A DNA stretch of 64,000 bases, from positions 310,001 through 374,000 of the forward strand of contig CALRRO020000002.1 in assembly GCA_943370595.1 (NCBI GenBank). The letters are read 5' to 3'. Made by a program: the position numbers and the translations under genes. Below are positions 18,992 through 26,085 of this stretch, piece by piece (positions within the stretch are counted from its first letter, which is position 1; each line of letters begins with the position of its first letter). The notes below the pieces were generated by a model that saw nothing but the letters and a program-made list of their open reading frames with translations, made no database searches and had not been told where the DNA came from. The DNA is from Piscinibacter sp943370595 (GTDB lineage: Bacteria > Pseudomonadota > Gammaproteobacteria > Burkholderiales > Burkholderiaceae_C).

Positions 18992-19933
18992 ATGAAGACC
19001 CGCGTGTTCGTCGACGGCCAGGAGGGCACCACCGGCCTGCGCATCCACGAGTATCTCGCGCAGCGTGCCGACGTCGAGGTGCTGCGCATCGATGCCGACA
19101 AGCGCAAGGACAACGCCGAGCGCGCCCGCCTGCTCAACGCCGCCGACGTCGCCTTCCTGTGCCTGCCCGACGCCGCCGCGAAGGAAGCCGCGGCGCTGGT
19201 CACCAACCCCAACACCTGCCTGATCGACGCCAGCACCGCGCACCGCACGGCGCCGGGCTGGGTGTTCGGCCTGCCGGAACTCGCCCCCGAGCAACGCGCG
19301 GCGCTGCGCGCCAGCAAGCGAATCGCCAACCCAGGCTGCCACGCCTCGGCGTTCATCCTGCTGCTGCGGCCGCTGGTCGATGCCGGCCTGGTGCCGGCGG
19401 CATTGCCGATCAGCGCCACGTCGATCACCGGCTACTCCGGCGGCGGCAAGAAGATGATCGAGCAGTATCAGGCGGGCGGAGATGCCCGGCTGGAATCGCC
19501 GCGACCCTACGCACTGAAGCTCACGCACAAGCATGTTCCGGAGATGACGACCCATGCGCGGCTGACGCAGGCGCCGCACTTCATGCCGATCGTCTCCAGC
19601 TTCTACAAGGGTTTGTCAGTGAGTGTGCCCTTGCATCTTTCGCAGCTCCCGGTGGGGACGACAGGCGAGTCGCTGCATGCCGCCCTGACGCAACGCTATG
19701 CCGGCGAGCGCTTCATCCGCGTGATGCCGCTGTCCGATCCGGCGACGCTGGAGGACGGCTTTTTCGACGTGCAGGCCTGCAACGACACCAACCGCGTCGA
19801 CATCTTCGTCTTCGCGAGCGACACCCAGGCGCTGTTGATGGCGCGGCTGGACAACCTCGGCAAGGGCGCCAGCGGCGCCGCCGTCCAGGCCATGAACGTG
19901 CACCTCGGGGTCGACGAAGGCCTGGGCCTCTGA
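18992..19933 (+). CDS. argC: N-acetyl-gamma-glutamyl-phosphate reductase (type 2)
   Basis: Reduces N-acetylglutamyl phosphate to the semialdehyde with NADPH in arginine synthesis. At 313 residues it is the short type 2 form. The catalytic Cys116 lies in ANPGCHASAF; TTGL near the N-terminus belongs to the dinucleotide-binding fold; ITGYSGGGKKMIEQY and LTHKHVPEM (with the active-site His) are typical. Start ATG 18992 is preceded by GGAAG. It is the only plus-strand gene between parA and parB. The chosen start removes 13 residues that precede it in the same frame and look non-conserved. Confidence 0.95.
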   Translation: MKTRVFVDGQEGTTGLRIHEYLAQRADVEVLRIDADKRKDNAERARLLNAADVAFLCLPDAAAKEAAALVTNPNTCLIDASTAHRTAPGWVFGLPELAPEQRAALRASKRIANPGCHASAFILLLRPLVDAGLVPAALPISATSITGYSGGGKKMIEQYQAGGDARLESPRPYALKLTHKHVPEMTTHARLTQAPHFMPIVSSFYKGLSVSVPLHLSQLPVGTTGESLHAALTQRYAGERFIRVMPLSDPATLEDGFFDVQACNDTNRVDIFVFASDTQALLMARLDNLGKGASGAAVQAMNVHLGVDEGLGL

Positions 19934-19946
19934 CCTGCAGCGCCGC

Positions 19947-20741
19947 TCAGGCGGCCGACGGCTCGCGCGAGCGGTAGTGGTAGGCGTAGGCGTCGCCGAA
20001 GCCGAGACGGTGGTAGATGCCACGGGCGGCGTGATTGTCGCCATCGACCTGCAGGTAGGCATGGCGCGCACCACGGTTGTGTGCCTCCGCCAGCAACTGG
20101 GCACACAGCCGTGACGCGTACCCCCTGCCTCGCACCGATTCGGCGGTGAAGATGTCGTACAGGCCGACCAGATCGGCCTCCTGGGCAAACTGGCCACAGG
20201 CGACCACCTCGCCGTCCAGCTTCATCTCGAACGCCTGGAAGGGCACCGGTGACTGTGTAAGGCGCTGGCCGTGGGCCAGGCGCTGCGACAGCGGCGAGCC
20301 ACGAAGCGCACCGACCCGCTGCGCGAAGGCCTCCAGCCCGACGGGCTGGACGCTGAGAGAAGGCGGCAGGCTGGGCGGCACGATGTTGGAGAGATCCTCC
20401 AGCACCATCACCCGGGTGTCGTCGAAGCGCTCCAGGCCCATGGCCCCCAGCGTGGCATCCAGGCCGGTCGGCTCGCTGAACGGCGTGATGCGCACGATCA
20501 GCGGCAGCGCGGCCTGGGTGTAGACCGACTCGCACAGCGCCAGCTTGTGCGCCACCGGCATGCGCCCCGCCGCCACCGCATTGATGCAGCGCGCCCGCTT
20601 CGCCTTGCCGGGCGACAGCCTCACCAGCCAGCCGTCGAGCCAGCGCTGCTGCGGGGGTGCGCTGGCGTTCAGGCCGGCGTCTTCGACGCGCGAGAGCAGG
20701 TAGGGGTCGAAGCTGCGCGCGATGACCGGGTTCATTCGCAT
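19947..20741 (-). CDS. GNAT family N-acetyltransferase
   Basis: A 264-residue protein with a C-terminal GNAT domain: GLYDIFTAESVRGRGYASRLCAQLLAEAHNRGARHAYLQVDGDNHAARGIYHRLGF, which contains the acetyl-CoA site RGRGYA. The N-terminal half (AAPPQQRWLDGWLVRLSPGKAKRARCINAVAAG) resembles the first domain of two-domain GNATs. Start ATG 20741 lies four bases after the parA stop, so it is probably co-transcribed with mnmG-rsmG-parA; a second ATG at 20735 is possible. The substrate is unknown. Confidence 0.88.
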   Translation of the reverse strand: MRMNPVIARSFDPYLLSRVEDAGLNASAPPQQRWLDGWLVRLSPGKAKRARCINAVAAGRMPVAHKLALCESVYTQAALPLIVRITPFSEPTGLDATLGAMGLERFDDTRVMVLEDLSNIVPPSLPPSLSVQPVGLEAFAQRVGALRGSPLSQRLAHGQRLTQSPVPFQAFEMKLDGEVVACGQFAQEADLVGLYDIFTAESVRGRGYASRLCAQLLAEAHNRGARHAYLQVDGDNHAARGIYHRLGFGDAYAYHYRSREPSAA

Positions 20742-20745
20742 GGTG

Positions 20746-21519
20746 TCACCGCATCGCTTCGATGCGCCGCACCATTTCGCCGGCGAACTCGACGAAGGCC
20801 TGCGCGCCGCGCGAGGCCGGGTCGAACACCACGCCGGGCAGGCCGTAGCTGGGCGCCTCGGCCAGGCGCACGTTGCGCGGGATGACGGTGTCGAACACCT
20901 TGTCGGCAAAGTGCGTCTTGAGCTGCTCGCTGACCTGCTGCTGCAGCGTGATGCGGGGGTCGAACATCACCCGCAGCAGGCCGATGATCTGCAGATCCGG
21001 GTTGAGATTGGCATGGACCTGCTTGATGGTGTTGACCAGGTCCGACAGGCCTTCGAGCGCGAAGTACTCGCACTGCATCGGCACCACCACGCCGTGGGCG
21101 GCGCACAGGCCGTTCAGCGTCAGCAGGCTGAGCGACGGCGGGCAATCGATCAGCACGAAGTCGTATTCGGCGTCGACCGCCGCCAGCGCAGTCTTCAGCC
21201 GCTTGTCGCGCCGCTCGAGCTCGACCAGTTCGACCTCGGCGCCGGCCAGCTCGCGGTTGGCACCCAGCACGTCGTAGCCGGTCTTGTCGTTGTGCTGCCG
21301 GGCCTCGGCGACGCTGGCGCTTTCCAGCAGCACGTCGTAGACCGACAAGGTCAGGGCGCGCTTGTCGATGCCCGAACCCATGGTGGCATTGCCTTGCGGG
21401 TCCAGGTCGACCACCAGCACCCGCTGCCCGATGCGCGCCAGTCCGGCGGCCAGGTTGACGGTGGTGGTGGTCTTGCCGCCGCCGCCTTTCTGGTTGGCGA
21501 TGCAGAAGATTCGGGCCAT
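20746..21519 (-). CDS. parA: Chromosome-partitioning ATPase ParA
   Basis: A 257-residue ParA/Soj ATPase, which moves ParB-parS complexes. It opens with MARIFCIANQKGGGGKTTTT; the deviant Walker A (residues 11-17) reads KGGGGKT instead of the usual KGGVGKT, encoded by four consecutive GGC codons. Other motifs are DLDPQGNAT (Walker A'), FVLIDCPPSLSLLTLN (Walker B) and the C-terminal VIPRNVRLAEAPSYGLP. Start ATG 21519 gives the conserved N-terminus; earlier in-frame codons are not conserved. It lies 73 bases after rsmG on the same strand. The signature Lys residues are intact, so activity is expected despite the V-to-G change. Confidence 0.96.
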   Translation of the reverse strand: MARIFCIANQKGGGGKTTTTVNLAAGLARIGQRVLVVDLDPQGNATMGSGIDKRALTLSVYDVLLESASVAEARQHNDKTGYDVLGANRELAGAEVELVELERRDKRLKTALAAVDAEYDFVLIDCPPSLSLLTLNGLCAAHGVVVPMQCEYFALEGLSDLVNTIKQVHANLNPDLQIIGLLRVMFDPRITLQQQVSEQLKTHFADKVFDTVIPRNVRLAEAPSYGLPGVVFDPASRGAQAFVEFAGEMVRRIEAMR

Positions 21520-21592
21520 GAGCGCAGAGAAGAGCGGGAGGGGCGGGCCGGCGGCCCAGGGTGACGGCGCGCCGGAAGACCCGGAGTGCGTG

Positions 21593-22279
21593 TCAGGAAT
21601 GTACCAGCCCCATCGCCGGCGGCGCGCCTGCGCGCATCCACACGATGCAGCGATCGGCATCCAGCCCGGGGACCTGCAGCGGTTCCACGTGAAACACGGT
21701 GGCGTCTGCGGGCAACGCCGCCAGTTCTGCCTCGGGTGCCTTGCCCTTCATGGCTGCCCAGACTCCAGCCGGCGCGAGCAGTTGGCGCGTCAGCGAGACG
21801 AAGTCGGCCAACGACGCAAAGGCGCGCGACGTGATCAGGTCGAAGGGTGGCAGTTTCAGCGCCTCCACCCGGGCGTGCTCGGCCGAGAGGTTGCGCAAGC
21901 CCAGCTCGACCGCCGCCTGCCGGATGAACGCCGCCTTCTTGCCGACGGTGTCGACGCAGGTCACTGACCAGCCCGGCTCCAGCACCGCCAGCACCACACC
22001 GGGCAGGCCCCCGCCACTACCGACATCGAGCAGCCGCCGCGGCGAAGCCGCACCCAGTTGTCGCCGCAATGGCCCGACGACGGCCAGGCAGTCGGCCAGA
22101 TGCTGCGTCAGCATCTCCGCCGGGTCGCGCACGGCTGTCAGGTTGTAGGTGGCGTTCCAGCGCTGCAGCAGGGCAAGGTAGTCCATCAGGCGGTCGAGCG
22201 CCTTGTCCTCGATCGCCAGACCCAGGGCCTGGCAGACCTCGGCCAGCGCCGGCCGCAACGAAGCTGCCTCAGGCGGCAT
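21593..22279 (-). CDS. rsmG: 16S rRNA (guanine527-N7)-methyltransferase RsmG
   Basis: Methylates G527 of 16S rRNA using S-adenosylmethionine. The 228-residue protein has the RsmG signatures YLALLQRWNATYNLTAVRDPAEMLTQHLADCLAV and the SAM-binding RLLDVGSGGGLPGVVLAV, followed by VDTVGKKAAFIRQAAVELGL and ITSRAFASLADFV. Start ATG 22279 overlaps the mnmG stop by 11 bases; an upstream start at 22306 would only add residues. The gene contains one near-perfect parS site (21681-21696). Loss of this enzyme in other bacteria causes low-level streptomycin resistance. Confidence 0.96.
   Translation of the reverse strand: MPPEAASLRPALAEVCQALGLAIEDKALDRLMDYLALLQRWNATYNLTAVRDPAEMLTQHLADCLAVVGPLRRQLGAASPRRLLDVGSGGGLPGVVLAVLEPGWSVTCVDTVGKKAAFIRQAAVELGLRNLSAEHARVEALKLPPFDLITSRAFASLADFVSLTRQLLAPAGVWAAMKGKAPEAELAALPADATVFHVEPLQVPGLDADRCIVWMRAGAPPAMGLVHS
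21681..21696. other. parS: parS site 1 (inside rsmG)
   Basis: GGTTCCACGTGAAACA matches the ParB-binding consensus TGTTTCACGTGAAACA at 14 of 16 positions and keeps the central CACGTG palindrome. It lies within 4 kb of both parA and parB. ParB binding is expected from the conserved consensus but not shown. Confidence 0.75.
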
Positions 22280-24248
22280 CGCTGGCCTGGCCGGCGTTGG
22301 CGGCAAAGCCCTTGAACCGACCCTTGCGCAGGTGGATCAGCAGCAGCGAGATGGCGGCCGGCGTCACGCCCGAGATCCGCGAGGCCTGGCCCAGCGTCTG
22401 CGGCCTGTGTCGCGCCAGCTTCTGTCGCACCTCGTAGGAGAGGGCGGTCACCTGCGCGTAGTCGAGTTCGGCCGGCAGCTGCAGGCTCTCGTAGGCGGCG
22501 GCGCGCTCGACCTCCTCGTTCTGCTTGTCGATGTAGCCGGCGTACTTGATGCCGATCTGCACTTGCTCGATCACCGCATCGGCCAAGGTCTTGCCCAGCT
22601 CGGCCCGCAAGGTTTCACGTGAAACGCCCGCCTCCGGCTTGGCGATCGACGCCAGTTCTGCGATGCAGTCGAAGTCGACCGCCGGGCGGCGCAACAGATC
22701 GGCAAGGTTGTACTCATGCTCCAGCGCCTTGCCGAGCAGGCGCTCGGCATCGTCCGCGGAGACGAGCGCCGGGTTCACCCAGGTCGACTTCAGTCGCTCG
22801 GACTCGCGCAGCACCGCATCCCGCTTGCGGCAGAACACAGCCCAGCGCGCATCGTCGACCAGGCCGAGTCGCCGACCTTCTTCAGTCAGACGCAGGTCGG
22901 CGTTGTCCTCGCGCAACTGCAGCCGGAACTCGGCGCGGCTGGTGAACATGCGATAGGGCTCGGTGACGCCCTTGGTGATCAGGTCGTCGACCAGCACGCC
23001 GAGGTACGCCTGGTCGCGACGCGGCAGCCATGGCGCATCGCCACGAACCTGCAACGCCGCGTTCAGCCCGGCGAACAGGCCTTGCGCTGCCGCTTCTTCA
23101 TAGCCGGTCGTGCCGTTGATCTGCCCGGCAAAGAACAGGCCGCCGATCGAACGCGTCTCGAAGCTGGACTTCAGCTCGCGCGGATCGAAGTAGTCGTACT
23201 CGATCGCGTAACCCGGGCGCAGGATGTGCGCGTTCTCCAGGCCGACCATCGAGCGCACGGCAGCAATCTGGATGTCGAAGGGCAGCGAGGTGGAGATGCC
23301 GTTCGGGTAGACCTCGCGCGTCGTCAGCCCCTCGGGCTCGAGGAAGATCTGGTGCGAGCCCTTGTCGGCAAAGCGGTTGATCTTGTCTTCGATGCTCGGG
23401 CAATAGCGCGGGCCCACACCCTCGATCACGCCGGTGAACATCGGGCTGCGGTCGAAGCCGGAGCGGATGATCTCGTGGGTGCGCTCGTTCGTGTGCGTGA
23501 TCCAGCAGGGCACTTGCCGCGGGTGCATGGCCGCATCGCCGAGGAAGCTGAACACCGGCATCGGCGCATCGGAGCCCGGCACGCCGTCTCCGGGCTGCTC
23601 GGTCAGCTTCGCGAAGTCGATGGACCGCCCGTCGATGCGCGGCGGCGTCCCGGTTTTCAGCCGCCCCTGGGGCAGCTTCAGCTCCTTCAGCCGGGCCGAC
23701 AAGGCGACTGCCGGCGGGTCGCCGGCGCGACCGGCCGAATGGTTCTGCAGGCCGACGTGGATGCGCCCGTCGAGGAAGGTCCCCGCCGTCAGCACCACCG
23801 AGCGCGCATTGAAGCGTACGCCCACTTGCGTCACCACGCCCGCCACCCGATCGCCTTGCAGGATCAAGTCATCGCAGGCGCCCTGGAACAGCCAGAGGTT
23901 CGGCTGGTTCTCGACCCGCTGGCGAATCGCCGCCTTGTAGAGGATGCGATCGGCCTGGGCCCGCGTCGCACGCACCGCCGGACCCTTGGAGCCATTGAGG
24001 ATGCGGAACTGGATGCCGGCTTCGTCGGTGGCCAGCGCCATGGCACCGCCGAGCGCATCGACCTCCTTGACCAGGTGCCCCTTGCCGATGCCGCCGATCG
24101 ACGGGTTGCAGCTCATCTGGCCCAGCGTCTCGATGTTGTGCGTCAGCAGCAGCGTGGCCGCGCCCATGCGCGCCGCGGCCAGCGCAGCCTCGGTGCCGGC
24201 ATGGCCGCCGCCGACGACGATGACGTCGAAGTCCTGGGGAAACAACAT
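22269..24248 (-). CDS. mnmG: tRNA uridine 5-carboxymethylaminomethyl modification enzyme MnmG (GidA)
   Basis: With MnmE it installs the cmnm5 group on wobble uridine 34 of tRNAs. The 659-residue FAD protein shows the dinucleotide fold VIVVGGGHAGTEAALAAARMG (10-30), the GidA signatures MSCNPSIGGIGKGHLVKEVDALGG and GPKYCPSIEDKI-like GPRYCPSIEDKINRF, RPGYAIEYDYFDP, and the C-terminal helical domain with YAGYIDKQ. Start ATG 24248 gives MLFPQDFDVIVVGG. It heads the mnmG-rsmG-parA group, as usual in Proteobacteria. A TACAAT -10-like element lies upstream at 24278-24283 on the minus strand, without a clear -35. A perfect parS core lies inside the gene. Confidence 0.97.
   Translation of the reverse strand: MLFPQDFDVIVVGGGHAGTEAALAAARMGAATLLLTHNIETLGQMSCNPSIGGIGKGHLVKEVDALGGAMALATDEAGIQFRILNGSKGPAVRATRAQADRILYKAAIRQRVENQPNLWLFQGACDDLILQGDRVAGVVTQVGVRFNARSVVLTAGTFLDGRIHVGLQNHSAGRAGDPPAVALSARLKELKLPQGRLKTGTPPRIDGRSIDFAKLTEQPGDGVPGSDAPMPVFSFLGDAAMHPRQVPCWITHTNERTHEIIRSGFDRSPMFTGVIEGVGPRYCPSIEDKINRFADKGSHQIFLEPEGLTTREVYPNGISTSLPFDIQIAAVRSMVGLENAHILRPGYAIEYDYFDPRELKSSFETRSIGGLFFAGQINGTTGYEEAAAQGLFAGLNAALQVRGDAPWLPRRDQAYLGVLVDDLITKGVTEPYRMFTSRAEFRLQLREDNADLRLTEEGRRLGLVDDARWAVFCRKRDAVLRESERLKSTWVNPALVSADDAERLLGKALEHEYNLADLLRRPAVDFDCIAELASIAKPEAGVSRETLRAELGKTLADAVIEQVQIGIKYAGYIDKQNEEVERAAAYESLQLPAELDYAQVTALSYEVRQKLARHRPQTLGQASRISGVTPAAISLLLIHLRKGRFKGFAANAGQASDAA
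22612..22625. other. parS: parS site 2 (inside mnmG)
   Basis: GTTTCACGTGAAAC is the exact 14-bp core of the universal parS palindrome; only the two outermost consensus bases differ. It is 930 bases from site 1 and about 5 kb from parB. This is the better of the two ParB sites. Confidence 0.85.
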
Positions 24249-24365
24249 CGGATTGCCTAAATTTTGAGCAAGGCGGCATTGTAGGCAGGCCGCCGGGCCG
24301 CGTCATCCCGAGGGCTGCGGCGCTAGCCATCGGCTATCGTCTGACGCCGAGTACTGCACACCCGC

Positions 24366-24623
24366 ATGGACTGTCGCCCGCACTGCGCCGCCTGCTGCAT
24401 CGCGCCCTCGATCAGCAGCCCCATCCCCGGCATGCCCGACGGCAAGCCGGCCGGAGTCGCCTGCGTGCAGCTGACCGCCGACCTGCGCTGCGCGATCTTC
24501 GGCCGACCCGAGCGCCCCACCGTCTGCAGCTCGCTGCAGCCCAGCGAGCTGATGTGCGGCGACAGCCGCGAACAGGCGATGCGCTGGTTGGGCCACCTCG
24601 AAGACGCCACACAACCCCGATGA
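24366..24623 (+). CDS. YkgJ family cysteine cluster protein
   Basis: An 85-residue protein rich in cysteines: C3-x3-C7-x2-CC (10-11) at the N-terminus, then C33, C42, C54 and C64. This is the pattern of the YkgJ/CxxCxxCC zinc- or iron-binding family, whose function is unknown. The short length is near the family's lower end. Its stop overlaps the start of the following Crp/Fnr gene (ATGA at 24620-24623), so the two are translationally coupled. A role in metal supply to the regulator or nearby proteins is possible but only inferred from position. Confidence 0.88.
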   Translation: MDCRPHCAACCIAPSISSPIPGMPDGKPAGVACVQLTADLRCAIFGRPERPTVCSSLQPSELMCGDSREQAMRWLGHLEDATQPR

Positions 24624-25303
24624 GCACCCCCCCGACCCTTGCCGAACAGGCGCAACTGACCACGCTCTATCCCGCGCTGACCACGCTGCCCGGCGACTTG
24701 GGTGGCCCGTTGCTCACCCGGCAGGCGCAGTGGCTCACGGTTCCCGGGGGAACGACGCTGTTCGAGGAACAGGCACCTTGCCAGGGCTTCCCGCTGGTGC
24801 TCGAGGGCGAGGTGCGAGTCGCACGCGGATCGGCGCAAGGCCGCTCGCTGGAACTGTACCGTGTCGGCCCGGGCGAGTTGTGCGTCGTCTCCGCCTCCTG
24901 CCTGTTCGGCCAGCACCCGCTCAGCGCGCGCGGCGAGACGACGGCCACCACCCGCCTGGCCGTGCTGCCGCCGGCGGCCTTCGACGCCTGCTGCGCTCAC
25001 GAGCCGTTCCGCCGCTTCGTCTTCGGCGTCTTCGCCGACCGCCTGGCTGATCTGATGGCGCTGGCCGAGGCGGTCGCCTTCCAGCGCCTCGACCAGCGGC
25101 TGGCCGCGGCCCTGCTCGGGCACGGCGAGGTGCTGCTGACCAGCCACCAGGCCCTGGCCGACGAGCTGGGCACGGTGCGCGAGATGGTGACCCGGTTGCT
25201 GCGGCGCTTCGAACGTTCCGGCTGGCTGGCGCTCGGCCGCGAGCGCATCGAGCTGCGCGACGCCAGCGCGCTGCGCCGCCTGGCCGCCGGCGACGCTGTG
25301 TGA
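24620..25303 (+). CDS. Crp/Fnr family transcriptional regulator with paired cysteines
   Basis: A 227-residue regulator with an N-terminal cyclic-nucleotide-binding-like beta-barrel (about 35-125) and a C-terminal Crp-type winged helix-turn-helix (about 173-220, LTSHQALADELGTVREMVTRLLRRFERSGWLAL). There is no N-terminal Fe-S cysteine cluster as in Fnr. Instead Cys54, Cys88, Cys94 and Cys124-125 lie in the sensor domain; C88 and C94 sit in GELCVVSASCLFG. A thiol-based sensor is plausible. ATG 24620 overlaps the ykgJ stop. Immediately downstream, overlapping its own stop codon, is a perfect Crp-type palindrome in front of a YgaP-like gene, its probable target. Confidence 0.92.
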   Translation: MSTPPTLAEQAQLTTLYPALTTLPGDLGGPLLTRQAQWLTVPGGTTLFEEQAPCQGFPLVLEGEVRVARGSAQGRSLELYRVGPGELCVVSASCLFGQHPLSARGETTATTRLAVLPPAAFDACCAHEPFRRFVFGVFADRLADLMALAEAVAFQRLDQRLAAALLGHGEVLLTSHQALADELGTVREMVTRLLRRFERSGWLALGRERIELRDASALRRLAAGDAV

Positions 25304-25314
25304 CCCAGGTCACA
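25299..25314. promoter_or_regulatory. Perfect Crp/Fnr-type operator before the YgaP-like gene
   Basis: TGTGACCCAGGTCACA is a perfect palindrome equal to the classic TGTGA-N6-TCACA site. Its first half overlaps the stop codon (25301-25303) of the Crp/Fnr gene. A -10-like TACGAC lies at 25333-25338, giving a start near 25345-25348. The palindrome centre would then sit about 39-42 bases upstream, the position used by class II Crp/Fnr activators. The adjacent regulator is the likely ligand. Confidence 0.65.
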
Positions 25315-25384
25315 GACGCATCCGGAGTCGCCTACGACACTGCGCCTACCCCGGCCGGTATGGCCGCCCACGAGGAGTCAAGCC

Positions 25385-25585
25385 ATGAAGACGAATGAAG
25401 GAACCATCGACCGCGCACTGCGAGTCATTGCCGGCCTGGTGCTGATCGCGCTGGCCGCCACCGGCACCATCGGCGTGTGGGGCTGGATCGGCATCGTGCC
25501 GATCGCCACCGGCCTGATCGGCTGGTGCCCGGCCTACACGCTGCTGGGCATCAACACCTGCCCGATGAAGACACAGGTCAAGTAG
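25385..25585 (+). CDS. YgaP-like (DUF2892) small membrane protein
   Basis: A 66-residue inner-membrane protein with two hydrophobic helices (about 10-27 and 29-48) and the family motif GWCPAYTLLGINTCPMK with two cysteines (48 and 59). DUF2892 corresponds to the membrane domain of the rhodanese YgaP, but no rhodanese domain is attached here. A strong ribosome site GAGGAG (25373-25378) precedes ATG 25385. It is preceded by a perfect Crp/Fnr operator and the regulator gene. A second DUF2892 gene occurs at 47173. Its end overlaps the convergent GNAT gene by eight bases. Confidence 0.88.
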   Translation: MKTNEGTIDRALRVIAGLVLIALAATGTIGVWGWIGIVPIATGLIGWCPAYTLLGINTCPMKTQVK

Positions 25586-26060
25586 AGGCGTCGGCAGGAC
25601 GCAGCATCTCGATGTGCGGGATGCCGTCCTCCAGGTACTCCTCGCCAACCGGCGAGAAGCCAAAGCAGCCGTAGAAGCGAGCCAGGTGCGCCTGCGCCGA
25701 GATGCGGATGCCCTGTCCGGGATGGAGCGACACGGCCTGTTCGACGGCACGGCGCACCAGTTCGCGGCCGAGCCCGGTGCCACGCGCCGGCATCGTGGTG
25801 ATCACGCGTCCGATGGAGGCCTCGGCGTACTTCACCCCCGGCGCGACGATGCGTGCATAGGCCAGCGGCTCGTCGTGCGCGTCCGACCAGGCGGCGAGGT
25901 GCACGCACAGCGGGTCGACGCCGTCGACGTCGAGGTAAACGCAGTCCTGCTCGATGTTGAACACCTGCTGGCGCGCGCGGTAGATGCGATCCAGCTCGTG
26001 CACGCCGAGCTCGTCGAAACTGCAGCAGCGCCAGCGGATCGCTTCGATGGATGGATTCAT
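25578..26060 (-). CDS. ElaA-type GNAT acetyltransferase
   Basis: A 160-residue GNAT of the ElaA type: N-terminal FDELGVHELDRIYRARQQVFNIEQDCVYLDVDGVDPLCVHLAAW is the ElaA signature (RxxVFxVEQ.C.Y.D.D..D), followed by IGRVITTMPARGTGLGRELVRRAVEQA, which contains the acetyl-CoA site (RGTGLG), and FYGCFGFSPVGEEYLEDGIPHIEM. The start ATG 26060 gives MNPSIEAIRWRCCSFDELG. The substrate is unknown. It lies 25 bases after the ABC permease stop and may be the last gene of that operon. Confidence 0.92.
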   Translation of the reverse strand: MNPSIEAIRWRCCSFDELGVHELDRIYRARQQVFNIEQDCVYLDVDGVDPLCVHLAAWSDAHDEPLAYARIVAPGVKYAEASIGRVITTMPARGTGLGRELVRRAVEQAVSLHPGQGIRISAQAHLARFYGCFGFSPVGEEYLEDGIPHIEMLRPADAST

Positions 26061-26085
26061 GCCGTGATGATGCCGGGCGACGCGC

